Part shown: positions 45,850-57,360 of the stretch, piece after piece
Layout of the letters: every line of letters starts with the position of its first letter
Position numbering within the stretch: position 1 is the first letter of the stretch
DNA from: Atriophallophorus winterbourni
Taxonomy: Eukaryota; Platyhelminthes; Trematoda; Plagiorchiida; Microphallidae
NCBI GenBank assembly: GCA_013407085.1
Contig: JACCGJ010013232.1
Coordinates: 1-64,000 of the forward strand
DNA: 64,000 nucleotides
Direction: 5' to 3'
Notes under the pieces: model-generated
What the model saw: the letters and a program-made list of their open reading frames with translations, nothing else
Databases searched by the model: none
What the model was told of the DNA's origin: nothing
Program-made: the position numbers and the translations under genes

Positions 45850-48300
45850 AGTCGAACAGATTCAGGTTAGCTATCCTTCCTTTGTGAGGCTAGTTTGGGA
45901 TGCTGATAATTAGTTTTATCGAGTGGTGATAGATTTGCTGCACAGCGTATTCCATGACTGGTCTCAAGTATGTATTAATGATCCTTGGGAATATCATGGG
46001 CGAAAATTTCCCAAAGATCCATTTCAGTAGATTGACGATACGTGTTGCCTTTGCTAAAGCAATGTAAGTTTGAAGTGAGGTTTTTAGCCTGGAGCATATC
46101 CAGATACCCAAATCTTTTTCTCAACTGCAATTTCCAATAACGTGAACCTATACGGTATGTGACCTCTACTTGATTCCTTACAATCATGAGACTGCATTTG
46201 TTGAAGTTAAATGGCAGTTTGCTCTTTAACGACCAACTATGAAGCGTATCAACATCTTTTTTGTAATAGTAGACCAGACTTCTGGGCTACGAATGCAACT
46301 CCATGTATTCATGTCGTCCGCAAATTACGAAATGTTAAATCGAAAAATTTCCGGTATTTCATTGACATAAACCAGAAAGATGATCGTCCCAGGACTGAAC
46401 CGCTAGTTGCTGCGATTGTATTGGGTGATGCGACCTCACCCAAGACACTTGCGACCTCTGTAATGTCCGTATCCGATCAGTGTGTTTGCTTGCTGTGGCA
46501 TGTTGTAACCTTACGCCTAAATATCCTTAGCCGAACGTGCGTTGTCTTATTTCGCACACCCCTTTTTGTTCTCAATATAAATACTGGCCATGTCCAGCTC
46601 TAGGACGTGCAAACCTCAGTCTCGGCTTGGTCGTTTCATAACCATCCTGTGATGTTCTGTTCTCTGTTTCAGTGGGATTGGTCTCTTGTATCATCTAGTT
46701 GATCACCTGGCACAACTTTCTCTCCCATTGCAGATTGGTTTTGATGATACACCGCCAACACGTACCTGGTTATTGCCATTAGCAAATTCAACAACTTTCC
46801 GCTGATTCCAAGCCTTTCCAGCTTCTGCAGTAATAGGCTATGTTTAGCACGATCAAATACTTTGCAGATATCTTGGTAGCAGGCCCTTTATCTATCGCTT
46901 GTGTCCAGTCATCCATCGTTATCAGTAATATAGATAAACAGGATTATTTCCGCCTAAATCCATGCTGCTTTCTTGAGAGTAACTGATTATTTTCGGAATA
47001 TTTCATGAGATCGTCAAAAAAGAGGCGCTCAAGTAATTTGGAATTCACAGGTAACAGAGAAACCGGTCGGAGCGATTTCCTTCTTTAGAAATAGAAGTTA
47101 TTATTCCACGTTTTCAATCGGTAGGATTCACGCCATTTGTCAGTGTTTGATTGAAAAAGTATGTCAGTGGTTTGTATAGAAAGTTCGTACATTACTTGAA
47201 TATGAGCAAACTTATTTCTTCGTCCTTTGAGACTTTCCGATTTTCAAAGTAAATAATGCATGAAGGACGCGTTTTGACGTGATATTTATTTCATTCATGG
47301 CAACCGTGATTTAAATGGTTTGATTTGGGATGTAAATATCATGTTCTCTCTGACTGAATACAGATGAATAAAACTAATAAAGCTAATGGTTCAGCAATTT
47401 CTGATGCAGTTGTTGTTGGTGCAGATGGCGTGTTTACGGACGGAACTCCTGGATTTACCTTAGCTTGATCGCTAACCATACGCTAAACAATTTTTGGTTT
47501 GAACTCCACCATGCGTGATATCTTCTCTTGCTAGTACAGCTTGTCTTGAATGACAAATTTGTTTAATTTATTCATCAGTAAACGAAATGTTTCTCACGTC
47601 TCTGATGATGAGTTTTGCCGATGTTTTCGCCAAGTAACGTTTCGTACCTTTAACCGCTTACGAGTTCGGCTTCTTAGTTTGAAATCGATTTCACTTCTTG
47701 AGTTCTTGTGGGAAAAATTAGAGCTCACTTCGATTGCATTTTTGAGATGAGATGTTATTCATACCCAAAACTTATGTACGTTGCTGGTTTCAAGTTGGCA
47801 GTTAATCACGTTTTAAACAGCATCACTTAAAGCCATAATGTTGATCCCTCTAACTGTTTTACGGGCATAATTTTTTCTTACCGCTTGAAACAGATAGTCG
47901 AACTAAATGACGGTTCCGCTGTATCGGGTATTACATGCAAGCTGGTTAGAAAGAGGAATATTGTCCAGCATTTCACTGAATGCGCGTTCGAGGGAATGTT
48001 CTGGGTCAATGGTAATGCTCTGCAGATTAAGAAAATTAAAGTCACCCATAATCAAAAACCCACAAGTGAATGTGAATGTAACCATGGGAATTCGGTCGGG
48101 TACGGCCAGATTGTAAGTTTCCTGTGCAGATGGTGGACGATATACTACTCTCAAAACGAAGTCTTTGCCGTTAGTTAATCGAAGTGAGCACCAGAGTGCA
48201 TGGGGAATAAGTGACGTGCCGGGTAATTCTAATTCCCTATTTTTTAGTGAGGCTGTAACCGCGTTTCCGTTACGACGATGATGCTTGATAAACATTACAG
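45850..48300 (-). pseudogene. CR1-like LINE, heavily decayed, minus strand
   Basis: From 48295 leftwards: endonuclease remnant (LWCSLRLTNGKDFVLRVVYRPPS, MGDFNF). Around 46950-46300 are fragments of polymerase blocks (LLPVNSKLLERLF-like, VYVNEIP, FADD). At 46150-45890 comes KDLGIWICSRLKTSLQ...RIVNLLKWIFGKFSP...YLRPVMEYA. The last part matches the corresponding region of the LINE at 24596-27381 (KDLGVWICGSLK...RIFGRFSPG), so both belong to related CR1-like families. Many stops and frameshifts. Confidence 0.65.
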
Positions 48301-48658
48301 AAAAGCTGCACGCATATCACCAATTTTGTTACCCAGACATGGTGCGTTTGTGTAGATGGTCATATTACGGGTGTTACTAGCCTGTTCACTCGTCAAAGCT
48401 TTCTTTTAAGAAACAATTTTGTTGTTGGTAATGCTAAAGAAGAATGCCTTGAAACGCACATGTGGTGTATATCGTCTTGTTCTTGAAACGACCACCATTG
48501 GATGTTGAATGCACAATGCCCGAGAGAGTCTTGTGTATAAGCAGGGCCCAGAATAGCTTTGAAATATCCGGATAGAGTTGATCGATTGAAATATGTTTGG
48601 GACCGATTGTGTATTTTATAATGCAAAGAAATTTGAGTGCAATCGGTTAGAGCCGTTT

Positions 48659-48704
48659 ATGGGTAACGTTTCACTTCTGACACAGAAGCTTCGTCCGACC
48701 AAGG
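48659..48704 (-). ncRNA. Hammerhead motif with mutated core
   Basis: On the minus strand the first box reads CGGACGA instead of CTGACGA; stem II and GAAACGTT are intact. Probably inactive. Confidence 0.4.
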
Positions 48705-49261
48705 ATAATGAATAGCTACAAAAAGGTAGTCTCTAGGTATTTACGTAGCGTTAAAGAGAGTTTGGGAAAGGGCTTGTGGTATAACCTGTATCCCAAGTCT
48801 ACTCTAACTCCTAGATTCTACGGACTACCTAAAATACACAAAAACAAGGCATTCCTGTAAGACCTATCGTCGATGGTATCGGATCACCTGCGCATGAGTT
48901 AGCTAGATATTTGGCTTATTTGTTGAAACCTTTAGTCGGCAATACAGCCTCGTTCATAAAGAACGCATATGACTTTGCAGCACGCTTAAAGTCGGTAACA
49001 ATTGATGACGATGAAATAATGGTTAGCTTTGATGTGAGTGCTTTGTTCACCAACGTCGATACAACAAGTGCGTTGCAACTAGCTAGACGGGCCTTAGAAT
49101 CGGATACCAGTTTGGCAGATCGCACAAACATTAGCGTCCAACAAATTATCAACGGTGTATCGATATGCATAAGCATAAACCACTTCGTATTTAATGAGCA
49201 ATTATATAGACAAAAAGAAGGGTTGGCAATGGGTTCACCAAAATCTCCAGTGCTTGCGAAC

Positions 49262-49694
49262 ACGTATATGGAGTAGCGGTCAACCCACCACCACTTATTT
49301 GACCTTACCGCTAAACAGCCTATAGTATGCTTACCATGTGTCACGTCTCGTGGAAATGACCCCGTTAGTTATGTACTTTTACGTATGTGGGCAGCTGTGT
49401 CAACTGACCTTGACCGTGTTCACTTGTATCGGATTGATTTGGATACACACGGTGAGGAAAATGGATCACTGATCCTGGTCATTCCAACGAGACGTGACAA
49501 TAAGTGGTGGTGGGTTGACCGCTACTTAATCATGTTCCCTGTCCTGACTATCACCCTTGGTCTGACGAAGCTTCTGTGTCAGAAGTGAAACGTTACCCAA
49601 AAACTATTCTAACCGATTCCACTCAAAATTCTTTGCATTATGAATACACGATCGGTCCCAAACATGTTCCAATCGATTGCTGACGTATATGGAG
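49262..49694 (+). mobile_element. Solo PLE terminal repeat inserted in the RT, 12-bp target duplication
   Basis: ACGTATATGGAG is exact at 49262-49273 and 49683-49694. The 409-bp insert (49274-49682) consists of an inverted arm (49274-49355) followed by a direct terminal repeat. The arms form a perfect 26-bp inverted repeat (49274-49299 with 49499-49524). There is no coding sequence. It shows that PLE terminal repeats can insert alone, or as RNA-derived units, with snap-back at one end. Confidence 0.85.
49555..49600 (+). ncRNA. Hammerhead ribozyme motif, intact core
   Basis: GGT (49559-49561), CTGACGA (49562-49568), stem II CTTCTG/CAGAAG around TGT with a bulged G (49569-49586), GAAA (49587-49590), CGTT (49591-49594), ACC (49595-49597). 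Helix III is only the self-complementary ACGT, which suggests it works as a dimer. The expected cut is after 49594. Confidence 0.6.
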
Positions 49695-50103
49695 AGTTTT
49701 GAGAAAACATCCCTTAACAATGAAGAGCTTAAGCCAAAATTTTTGTGGCGCTATGTTGATGACACATTTGTTATCATCAAGCGGGATCAGTTAGAGGCCT
49801 TCTTCAAGTACTTTAATGAAGTAGACCCACGTATTACGGTCACAAAGGAAGTTGAATCTTGCACAACACTCTTCTATTTTTGGACTGTTTAGTACATAAA
49901 GTATACGGGAAAATAAAAACTTCTGTCTATCGGAAACCTATTGATTTGGATGCACGCTAGTAGGCAAATCGACAACTGACCCTGGTCATGCCTACAAGAC
50001 GTGACACACCATAGGCGTACGAAAGGCTGTTTAGCGGTAAGGTCAAATCAAAGGTGGGGGGTTGACTACTACTTAATCCTGTTCCCTATCCTGACTATCA
50101 CCC

Positions 50104-50146
50104 TTGGTCTGGCGAAGCTTCTGTGTCAGAAGTGAAACGTTACCCC
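50104..50146 (+). ncRNA. Hammerhead motif with mutated core
   Basis: The first box reads CTGGCGA (A6 changed); the remainder matches the intact copies. Part of the direct terminal repeat of the PLE at 48593-50195. Confidence 0.4.
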
Positions 50147-50195
50147 AAAACTGCTCTAACCGATTGCACTCAAATTTATTTACGGATAGAGTTGA

Positions 50196-50689
50196 ATTAT
50201 TAAAGAAAACATTTCAACAGTTATCTATTTAGTTTGGCTCACGGTGTCATTTAAAGTTATCTTTCAGCACGGTTCAGATTTGTCCGAAGTGTAACAATTT
50301 TCTGTTTGAAAGAGATTATGAACGCAAATGTCGAGTCATCTGTGCCAATTAGATCGTCGAGGACCGCAGCTTGTGATTTGGGAGGTTTGCGTTCAAACGT
50401 AAAAGGGACGCGGCACTATTAAGGTACAAGTGCGAAAACGGTGTTGGCACACGAATAGTTCGTCATTGACGGAAGCTTAAGACAATTATCGGTGTCATCA
50501 TTTTTTAGCCATTTAAAGCTGTTATCAGATTCAACGATAGAACGATGAGCAGAGATGACGAGCAGCTAAAAGTTCAAATTACTCGCAAGAGTGACAGTAA
50601 TTGTGGGAACCGTACAAAAATGCATTCCAAGATTGGGATAGTAAAAGCGTCCGAAAATGCTTGCAGAAGTTTTCGCATTTGCAATTCCC
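50196..50689. other. Unassigned spacer
   Basis: No supportable feature. Confidence 0.3.
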
Positions 50690-50790
50690 TACAGGCTAAT
50701 TGGCTAATCTCAATCAGTTTAACTATCTTCAAATCAAAAGTTTTAAATTATATGACAGCTAAACCTGATTTAGCCCTTAACCGATGAGAT
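50690..50790 (+). pseudogene. CR1-like LINE C-terminal scrap
   Basis: SLTIFKSKVLNYMTAKPDLALNR resembles the last residues of the LINE ORF2 ending at 27381 (SIFKSKLDDYMRANPNFSPN). About 80 bp only. Confidence 0.45.
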
Positions 50791-51134
50791 TCCATTCGTT
50801 CTACATACCCATTAGGGTTCGCAGCAATTGTGCGACAAGCAGTACCGATACACTGGAAGAATGTCTATAAAGATGATGCAAGACAAGTACCACTCGATTC
50901 GCTAGAAGTTACGCTGATGAAGTCATCTAGATTAGTGACGAAAAGTCCGATATTACTGTGCAACCTCGGTTAACACCAAACAATAAACACATAGTAGGAA
51001 AACATGTAGCAGTTCCACCGGAAATGTGGGACATAAAGCTATTGTGTGTTAATGAGTTTGCTTGAAGAAATTTCTGAGGGAATAAGTAATGGTTTATGGT
51101 AGGTAAACTTAAATGATACAAACATGTAGTACAG

Positions 51135-51323
51135 GACTTTCGAAAAGTATGTCGGATGCAGACAATTTGATATGTAGCAACAACAACGAAACCGGTCGTG
51201 CGATTTTAACCAGCTTTTCACACTTCATAAACTACTTATTGAACGCCACAATTTTATTGGATCATGGCAAACTATTCCAAACAATCTATGATGCAACGCT
51301 TTACCCATTGTTGGACCTATGCT
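51135..51323 (+). CDS. Possible terminal exon of unidentified gene
   Basis: Preceded by an acceptor (GTACAG, 51129-51134) and open in phase 1 to a TAA at 51321-51323. It encodes LSKSMSDADNLICSNNN, then AILTSFSHFINYLLNATILL and DATLYPLLDLC. AATAAA occurs at 51403-51408, about 80 bp past the stop. The phase matches the donor at 41669. The joining intron would be 9.5 kb and would contain several transposons. Family not recognised. Confidence 0.35.
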
Positions 51324-51402
51324 AATCTCCTCATAAATCTACGTTGAGGATTTGGAGTTTTCGTCGAATTGGTAATAAGAAATAGTATTTAGGATCTTGT
51401 GA

Positions 51403-51408
51403 GCAATA
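51403..51408 (+). terminator. Possible polyadenylation signal
   Basis: AATAAA downstream of the candidate stop codon at 51323. It may be chance in AT-rich DNA. Confidence 0.25.
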
Positions 51409-52930
51409 AACAGGTTGCCTCTGATGATAACTTACGCGCAGGTGCTTTGACCTCATTGACTGAGACACTCAACCGATTTTGGGCTTCCTCAACCAGCCTA
51501 GATGGCGTGTTGTACATTTTCAAGGGATACAATATTCTTTTGGAGGCACCGCCCAACATTCAACACAAGGATCGTGAACCATGTGTACATGCGCGTGTGT
51601 TCGTCATCGAAATAATGTTCCAAATAAAAAACATCTAAAGCTCCGGTGTAGTGCACTCAATAGATAGCTTCGTCAATTTTCATTTCTCCATCAATGTTTA
51701 GTTGGCTTGAGTAATTTTAATCAATTTATATGTCAATGATTCTAGCGTGAATATAAGCGTTGCTGTTGAAGATCTCGTATGAAAGTGTAGATAACTCATC
51801 GTTTTTACGCAACGTGCTCATCTGGAATTGTTTTATTCCTGCGATAATGGAATCCCCGTCGTCGTGCGTGTTACATATGTAGCTGTAAATTCGCTTTAAA
51901 TCAGCCAGTCATTACCGCGAGATTGAAACTAATCGGATGAGGACGGCCATCTATGTTACTATAGTTGTGTCGTCAGATTCAAGCACGAAATTTGAACTTT
52001 GATTCGTTTCACTGTTTCTGAAGTAAAATGATTACAGTGCTGTGTTGTATCGAAACGATCGCATAAATTTATGTTTGGTCGGTTCTCCTTGATGAACTGG
52101 TTGTAGATCAAGTTGTATGAATTTTGCTCTACACAATGAATAGTTATCTTCTGTGCTTGCTGGTGCCACATTTTATGCCTTCATGTGTTTGTTATTTTAA
52201 TCATCTGTTTTTGAATCGATGCACGACCCACGATCACCAGCGTTGGCTTTCTGTCGTCGAATAATTTTACAGTGATAACAAGGAGAGGTCCTACTGTAGT
52301 ATTGCGAATTTTGGAACATTTTTTGTAAGCATGTAGTGGATAGAACATTCCGGGTCTGACGCCAGTTTTCTTCAGAAAGGTGTTAGGATAGTTCAAAAAT
52401 CCAAGTCGTTATACATACCGATACGTTATCGGTGACTACGTGAATACATTCCTTATCCAAAATTCTGCCCTCCGGTTTGTAATTTTATAGCTTAAACTCG
52501 TTTGCGTTCTTAGCAGAACGCTTATATGGTTTACTGACGAACTAGCGATATGACCAAATAACATTCGAAAAATCCCCATACAAGAAAATAGAGAGCAGGA
52601 TAATCATATAACGTGCGATATTGAATTGTGAATTGTGAGGAAAAACGATGTAGAAGCTTTATTTAAAAATAATTGAAATTTCAGCTTTATGTTAATAGAA
52701 AGAAAGGTGTGCGATTACAAAATATCAACCAGACAAATGTTTTCTCAATTGTTCAATCACTGCATCCTTTTGACAGATATTTTGTCGTATCGAGCTTTTA
52801 TTGTATAGCGATTTTGTCATATAGCTAGTTTATCGGGTCAATAAACCGGTGTATTCTTTCGGATTATAGAAACTTCGCTTGAACGCCTTGGCGATCTAAA
52901 CAATACGTTATACCCTTAGTTGCTATGTGC
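51409..52930. other. Spacer upstream of the LMO4 gene
   Basis: An open frame at 51393-51638 after a TTTAG acceptor (TSLTETLNRFWAS...) looks somewhat protein-like but has no clear donor or relative. The rest is AT-rich. Confidence 0.3.
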
Positions 52931-52936
52931 GATCGC

Positions 52937-52942
52937 TATAAA
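52937..52942 (+). promoter_or_regulatory. TATA-like box upstream of LMO4
   Basis: TATAAA about 100 bp before the first ATG (53040) and about 165 bp before the second in-frame ATG (53106). Position is plausible for a core promoter but unproven. Confidence 0.25.
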
Positions 52943-53039
52943 TGCACCTCCGTTCGATCAAAGTTAGCATCAAGGTTTTCCATCAAATGGGTCAAATGCA
53001 ACACTCGTATTTGATTGGCCCAAAACAAATGAGATTGTC

Positions 53040-53320
53040 ATGCCCTTCGCTGGCCAATCAGAGTTCAGTGCATGTCACGCTAGTCGTGTCTATCTCGCTG
53101 TTTGCATGATTAATGCGCGAGGTCCTAATCAGGTCATTAGGATGGCCGTCTGTGCAGGTTGTGGGGACCCCATTGCGGAACGCACGTTGCTCAGCGCACT
53201 CGATCGTTTTTGGCATATTTCGTGCTTAAATTGTTCATACTGCGGAATGCGCTTAGACGAACTCGGAACCTCTGTGTTTGTAAGGTCGAACATGCTGCTA
53301 TGCCGACAAGATTATTTGCG
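53040..53320 (+). CDS. LMO4: LMO4-type LIM-only protein, exon 1 (LIM1)
   Basis: LIM-only proteins are nuclear adaptors that bridge LDB1 and transcription factors through two zinc-binding LIM domains. This exon encodes the first: C38-x2-C41, H59-x2-C62, C65-x2-C68 and C88-x2-D91, ending DYLR with the last codon split (phase 2). The sequence AERTLLSALDRFWH and LGTSVFVRSNMLLC follow the LMO4 pattern. The donor CG|GTAAGT is at 53320/53321. The exact start is uncertain: in-frame ATGs at 53040, 53106 and 53142 all precede the domain, and an extra upstream exon cannot be excluded. Confidence 0.88.
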
Positions 53321-55888
53321 GTAAGTTAAAACAGAGTACAAATGTTCTCATTTTTTCGTTTCGTAACAAATTATCTACTGATTTTGACCTCCATGTACAG
53401 TAGTGCAACACGGGACCCCTCAAATAGTACAAACACGGCATTTTGTGAACTATGATTTACTAGCAACGTTTTTCGCTACAGCATACTTTTGCATCGCGTC
53501 GCCCCGATCGATTTTTCGTCAACCAACTGCTACAAGGCAGTGCCTTGAGCATCATGTGCTCCACGCATGTGCCATGCCTTATGAAGCGGCACAGCTTTTA
53601 CTTGATTTACTCAAGCAATCAAAACGTTGAACAAGTGTCGTTTGAGGCTTTCAGTAATTATAAAATGCGAATTACGCTCATCGTTATAAACCAACATTAT
53701 TATAGTGATCAAGATGTAGGCGAAGTTTTGTGATATTGTCTATTAAAACATCCTTTTCTGGCGAATTTTTATAAATCACACTCCCACAACTGATACAGTC
53801 TTTTAAGGGGAGATTTTCGAGGGTATACTGAGGAGCGAATAATAATGATTTTTATAGACGAGAGTGCAAATTCTTACACTCCCTGCGACACCGTGGCACT
53901 TAAGTACGTAGATCCCATACCATAGGCATTTAGTTCACACCAAACCATGAACAGCATCAAACGCTCACGCCTTTCTCAGCAATGAAGAATAGTTAATCAA
54001 AACTCTGTTCCACGGAAAATACCAAGATCAACGTGAAATTAAATATGTGCTTGCGTCATCTGTGTTTCCGAGCATGCACACGGCAACTATAGACGACCGC
54101 GTAAGGTTACTTCGAGCTTTCCTAGATCGCATCATACTAGATCCTATTAATGTGTTGATGACGAGGAACGCTATTAGATGTCATGGAATTTCTGAGCTGA
54201 AATAGGTAAATATAAAAACTAAGTTCAACTGTGTTACAGTCAATGGACTTTGAGGGGACACTAAAGAAACATCGACATAGAAACACTTATCTGCATTGCA
54301 CAAAAGTGGTTGTTAGTAACGGCAACATACACATTGGTATGATGTTCAAAGTGGATCTTTCTCCAGGTAGAAGTGCGCAGGGATTATCCTGGTAAAATAG
54401 CGTAACTCCGACATGGTGATACAATAATCTTTTCGCGTACATTTTCAGCTTTTTTAACCGGATCGATATTTTGTTATTTTGCATTCACATAAGGTCGTAT
54501 CTTATCCGATCAAAACCTACTAATTCACTCGTTGGTTCCATGTGAAGAAAACTCAGTCAAACATACCTTATCGACCAAGCATATAATAATCATATATCGT
54601 TAGTCATTGCCGATTCACCCAAACTCTGTTCAATCGACCTTCAGTCGTTCCATATGAAACCAAACCATCGAACAAATGTGGGCACTCTAGCAGAGAGTTA
54701 GCGCTCGTTGATGTAATCGGTGCTGTCTTGCTTTTCTTTTCCAAACGCCGGCCGCAATCTGATTGTATAATGAGATGCATCTTCATCCTTCGCCTGTTCT
54801 TTTAAACGGAAGAGTGGGACGTTTAATTAAACTGACAAGACCTCAAGACTGCAACTACCCCGAGTGCACAGCCCCCTATCGGTCAATTTTTTTACACAAT
54901 TTCCAATACGTGACTTGCCTTGTTAATTACTCTGTCTAATGAGCTTTTTCGCATGACTTCCTTTTGTTTATGTGTGTGTTTGCTTGGTTGTGTGTGGTGG
55001 CTTCGTGTAGGTGTAGGCGGTTGAGCCGTGTTATTAGGGCATAACTTCATTCCGGCCACAACCTCAAAACTTGATAATTAACGCGGATAGTTTTGCAGTT
55101 GGATACATCGGTCTTTTTCAGTTCAATTATATTTGGACTGATTGCATTAACTTTTCGACTAATCTTTATGTGCCGCCATCAAACAAGGTCGCTCGAGGAT
55201 GAACACTATGGTGTTTGTTCTATCACGACAAAGAACATTCATTTTCTTAATCTTACAAACTTTTGGCAATTATCTTTTTGTTGGGAATAGATTCGACCTT
55301 TTAGGAAAAACTGAAATGACGAAAAGATGTTACAAGTGCAATTTTTACTGTTTGTTCACAGACCTAGTTAATAAACCTAGTTTTCATTGGATTTTCGGTC
55401 TCTTTTCCTTATAACGAAACACTGATAACTATTACCACTGTATTGTGGCACTCAATTTTTTCGAACTGACAACCGTTTTCCCGCTGTTGTTATCAGATGA
55501 TAATAATAAAGATAAGGTTCAGTGAAACTTGAAAGATGACAAATACTAACTATCATTTCAAGAATTTCTTTCAGATGCATGGTAGTAGTAGCGAGTAGCG
55601 GAGAGGAGAATTTCTTCTTGATATACATAAGAAAGTAAAAAATATTTCTATTTTAGTACCTAAGTATGTATTTCATTGAGTGCTCATTTCGTCTTTTAAT
55701 GTGATTTGCCCTTCCTCTCGTACTGTTTACATGTAATTCTCTCCATACCTTTTTCAAGAGACTGTATGCGAATCTCTCCGCATGGTCAAATAAATTCACG
55801 AGGAAGTAAAGTAAATAGTGGTTCGGTTTCTCAGATAATATTGTTTATAAACGCAAAGGAATTTGTGTGCAATCGGTTAGAGTAGTTT

Positions 55889-55936
55889 TTGGGTAACGTT
55901 TCACTTCTGACACAGAAGCTTCGTCAGACCAAGGGT
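55889..55936 (-). ncRNA. Hammerhead ribozyme motif, intact core
   Basis: On the minus strand CTGACGA (55927-55921), the CTTCTG/CAGAAG stem II and GAAACGTT (55902-55895) are intact. Located in the 3' terminal repeat of the PLE. Confidence 0.6.
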
Positions 55937-56239
55937 GATAGTCAGGACAGGGAACATGATTAAGTAGCAGTCAACCCACCACCACTTATTTGACCTTACC
56001 GCTAAACAGCATATAGTACGCCTACGCTGTGTCACGTCTCGTGGGAATGACCAGGATCAGTGGTCCATTTTCCTCACAGTGTGTATCCACATCTATCTGA
56101 TACAAGTGAACACGGTCAAGGTCAGTTGACACAGCTGCCCACATGCGTAAATGTACATAACTAACGGGGCTAGGGTTAAGCTGTTTGAAGAAAAACAAAA
56201 ATCTAATTAACTAGTAGGTATAAGGTGAATAAAAATTAT

Positions 56240-57279
56240 TTACTTTCGCATCAGTGCTGAGCGCCAGATTGTGGAGATTTCTACCCCATCCACCTTATTG
56301 ACCGCTAGTCGATCTGCCTTGGCAATTTCGACTGCCTCCGCATGTAGACGTTCGCCATACGGTTTAATACCGCGTCTCAATATTGCCACATTGTCTAGAT
56401 CGACGCTGTGGCCCGTATATAAAACGTGCTCCGCCAAGGCGGAATCACGAATAAGGGATCGATATTCCACTCAATCCCGGGGCTGTCTCCGGAACGCTTT
56501 CGGTGTTCTTCGATTTTAGCTGTGAATTCCCTGGAAGTTGCCCTATGTAAACACCCGAACAGTCCTTACAATTGATTCTGTAGATGCTGTTCGTAACGCT
56601 AGATAAAGGCGTCTTATCCTTGAGGTGCATGAGAACCGAACGGATAGTTTTCCCTTTCTTATAAGTTACGCGTATGGCCGCCTGGTTCAAGATTCTACGT
56701 ATCGCTTCAGAAGTGCATTTTACATAAGGTATACAGACTGTATCTCGCCAATTTTTCTCCGATTTTTCGGATGGGTATTTTACCTTCATCAATTGGCGTT
56801 TTACAAAACTTTTTGGATAACCGTGGTCTATGAGCCATTTGGCTCGCTTCACGGTGCGCCTGTTTTCGCTCCCTTTCGTCGCTGCACAAGTGTTCCATCT
56901 TGTGGAAAATGGAACAAGCTGTGGAACTGAAGACCTGTCTTGGATGAGCGCAAGTGTATCGTAGTACAGCATCTGTATCGATAGGTTTCCGATAGACAGA
57001 AGTTTTTATTTTTCCGTCTACTTTTTGTGCTAAACAGTCTAAAAATGGAAGAGTGCCTGTGTCGGATTCCACTTCCTTTGTGACAGTAATACATGGGTCT
57101 ATTTCATTTAAATATTTAAAGAAGGCCTCTAACTGATCTCGCTTGATGATAACAAATGTGTCATCAACATAACGCCACCATAATTTTGGCTTGAACCCTT
57201 CATTGTTAAGGGCTTTGTTCGCGAAATGCTCCATATACATGTTCGCAAGTACTGGAGATATCGGTGAACCCATTGCCAA
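56240..57279 (-). pseudogene. Penelope-like RT (C-terminal half) plus GIY-YIG nuclease, frameshifted
   Basis: Frame 1 (57279 to about 56930) begins at AMGSPISPVLANMYMEHF and carries the active site LWWRYVDDTFVIIKRDQ, then LPFLDCLAQK and SVYRKPIDTD. A shift near 56950 leads to SENRRTVKRAKWLIDHGYPK, KNWRDTVCIPYVKCT and NSIYRINCKDCSGVYIG. Another shift near 56530-56470 restores SALAEHVLYTGHSVDLDNV and ERLHAEAVEIAK to the stop at 56240. The N-terminal half of the polymerase is missing. A decayed autonomous-type PLE. Confidence 0.8.
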
Positions 57280-57314
57280 CCCTACTTAATCATGTTCCCT
57301 GTCCTGACTATCAC

Positions 57315-57360
57315 CCTTGGTCTGACGAAGCTTCTGTGTCAGAAGTGAAACGTTACCCAA
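57315..57360 (+). ncRNA. Hammerhead ribozyme motif, intact core
   Basis: CTGACGA at 57322-57328, stem II CTTCTG/CAGAAG, GAAACGTT at 57347-57354, ACC following. It lies in the repeat piece oriented opposite to the neighbouring RT. Confidence 0.6.

Larger units (their letters stand above)
48708..49930 (+). pseudogene. Penelope-like reverse transcriptase, split by an insertion
   Basis: Blocks: TPRFYGLPKIHKN, then after a frameshift near 48850 PVRPIVDGIGSPAHELARYLAYLLKPLVG, VSFDVSALFTNVDT, EGLAMGSPKSPVLANTYME, and after the insertion FLWRYVDDTFVIIKRDQLEAFFKY. PKIHK, FDVSALFTNV, GLAMGSPxSP and the YVDD active site are hallmarks of the PLE polymerase. Insertion 49274-49682 falls exactly between TYME and SFEK. 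The frame ends near 49890 after TTLFYFWTV. Confidence 0.8.
48593..50195 (+). mobile_element. Penelope-like element with inverted 5' repeat piece and interrupted RT
   Basis: Layout: an inverted terminal-repeat piece (48593-48706), the reverse transcriptase region (48708-49930, interrupted) and a direct terminal repeat (about 49955-50190). The polymerase, terminal-repeat style and 3' repeat orientation match the PLE at 55840-57450. The GIY-YIG domain is missing. Confidence 0.75.

Noticed and set aside
51180..51200. GAAACCGGTCGTGCG, similar to the second half of the hammerhead at 21789
   Set aside because: No CTGANGA box or stem II upstream, and it lies inside a candidate exon; likely chance.
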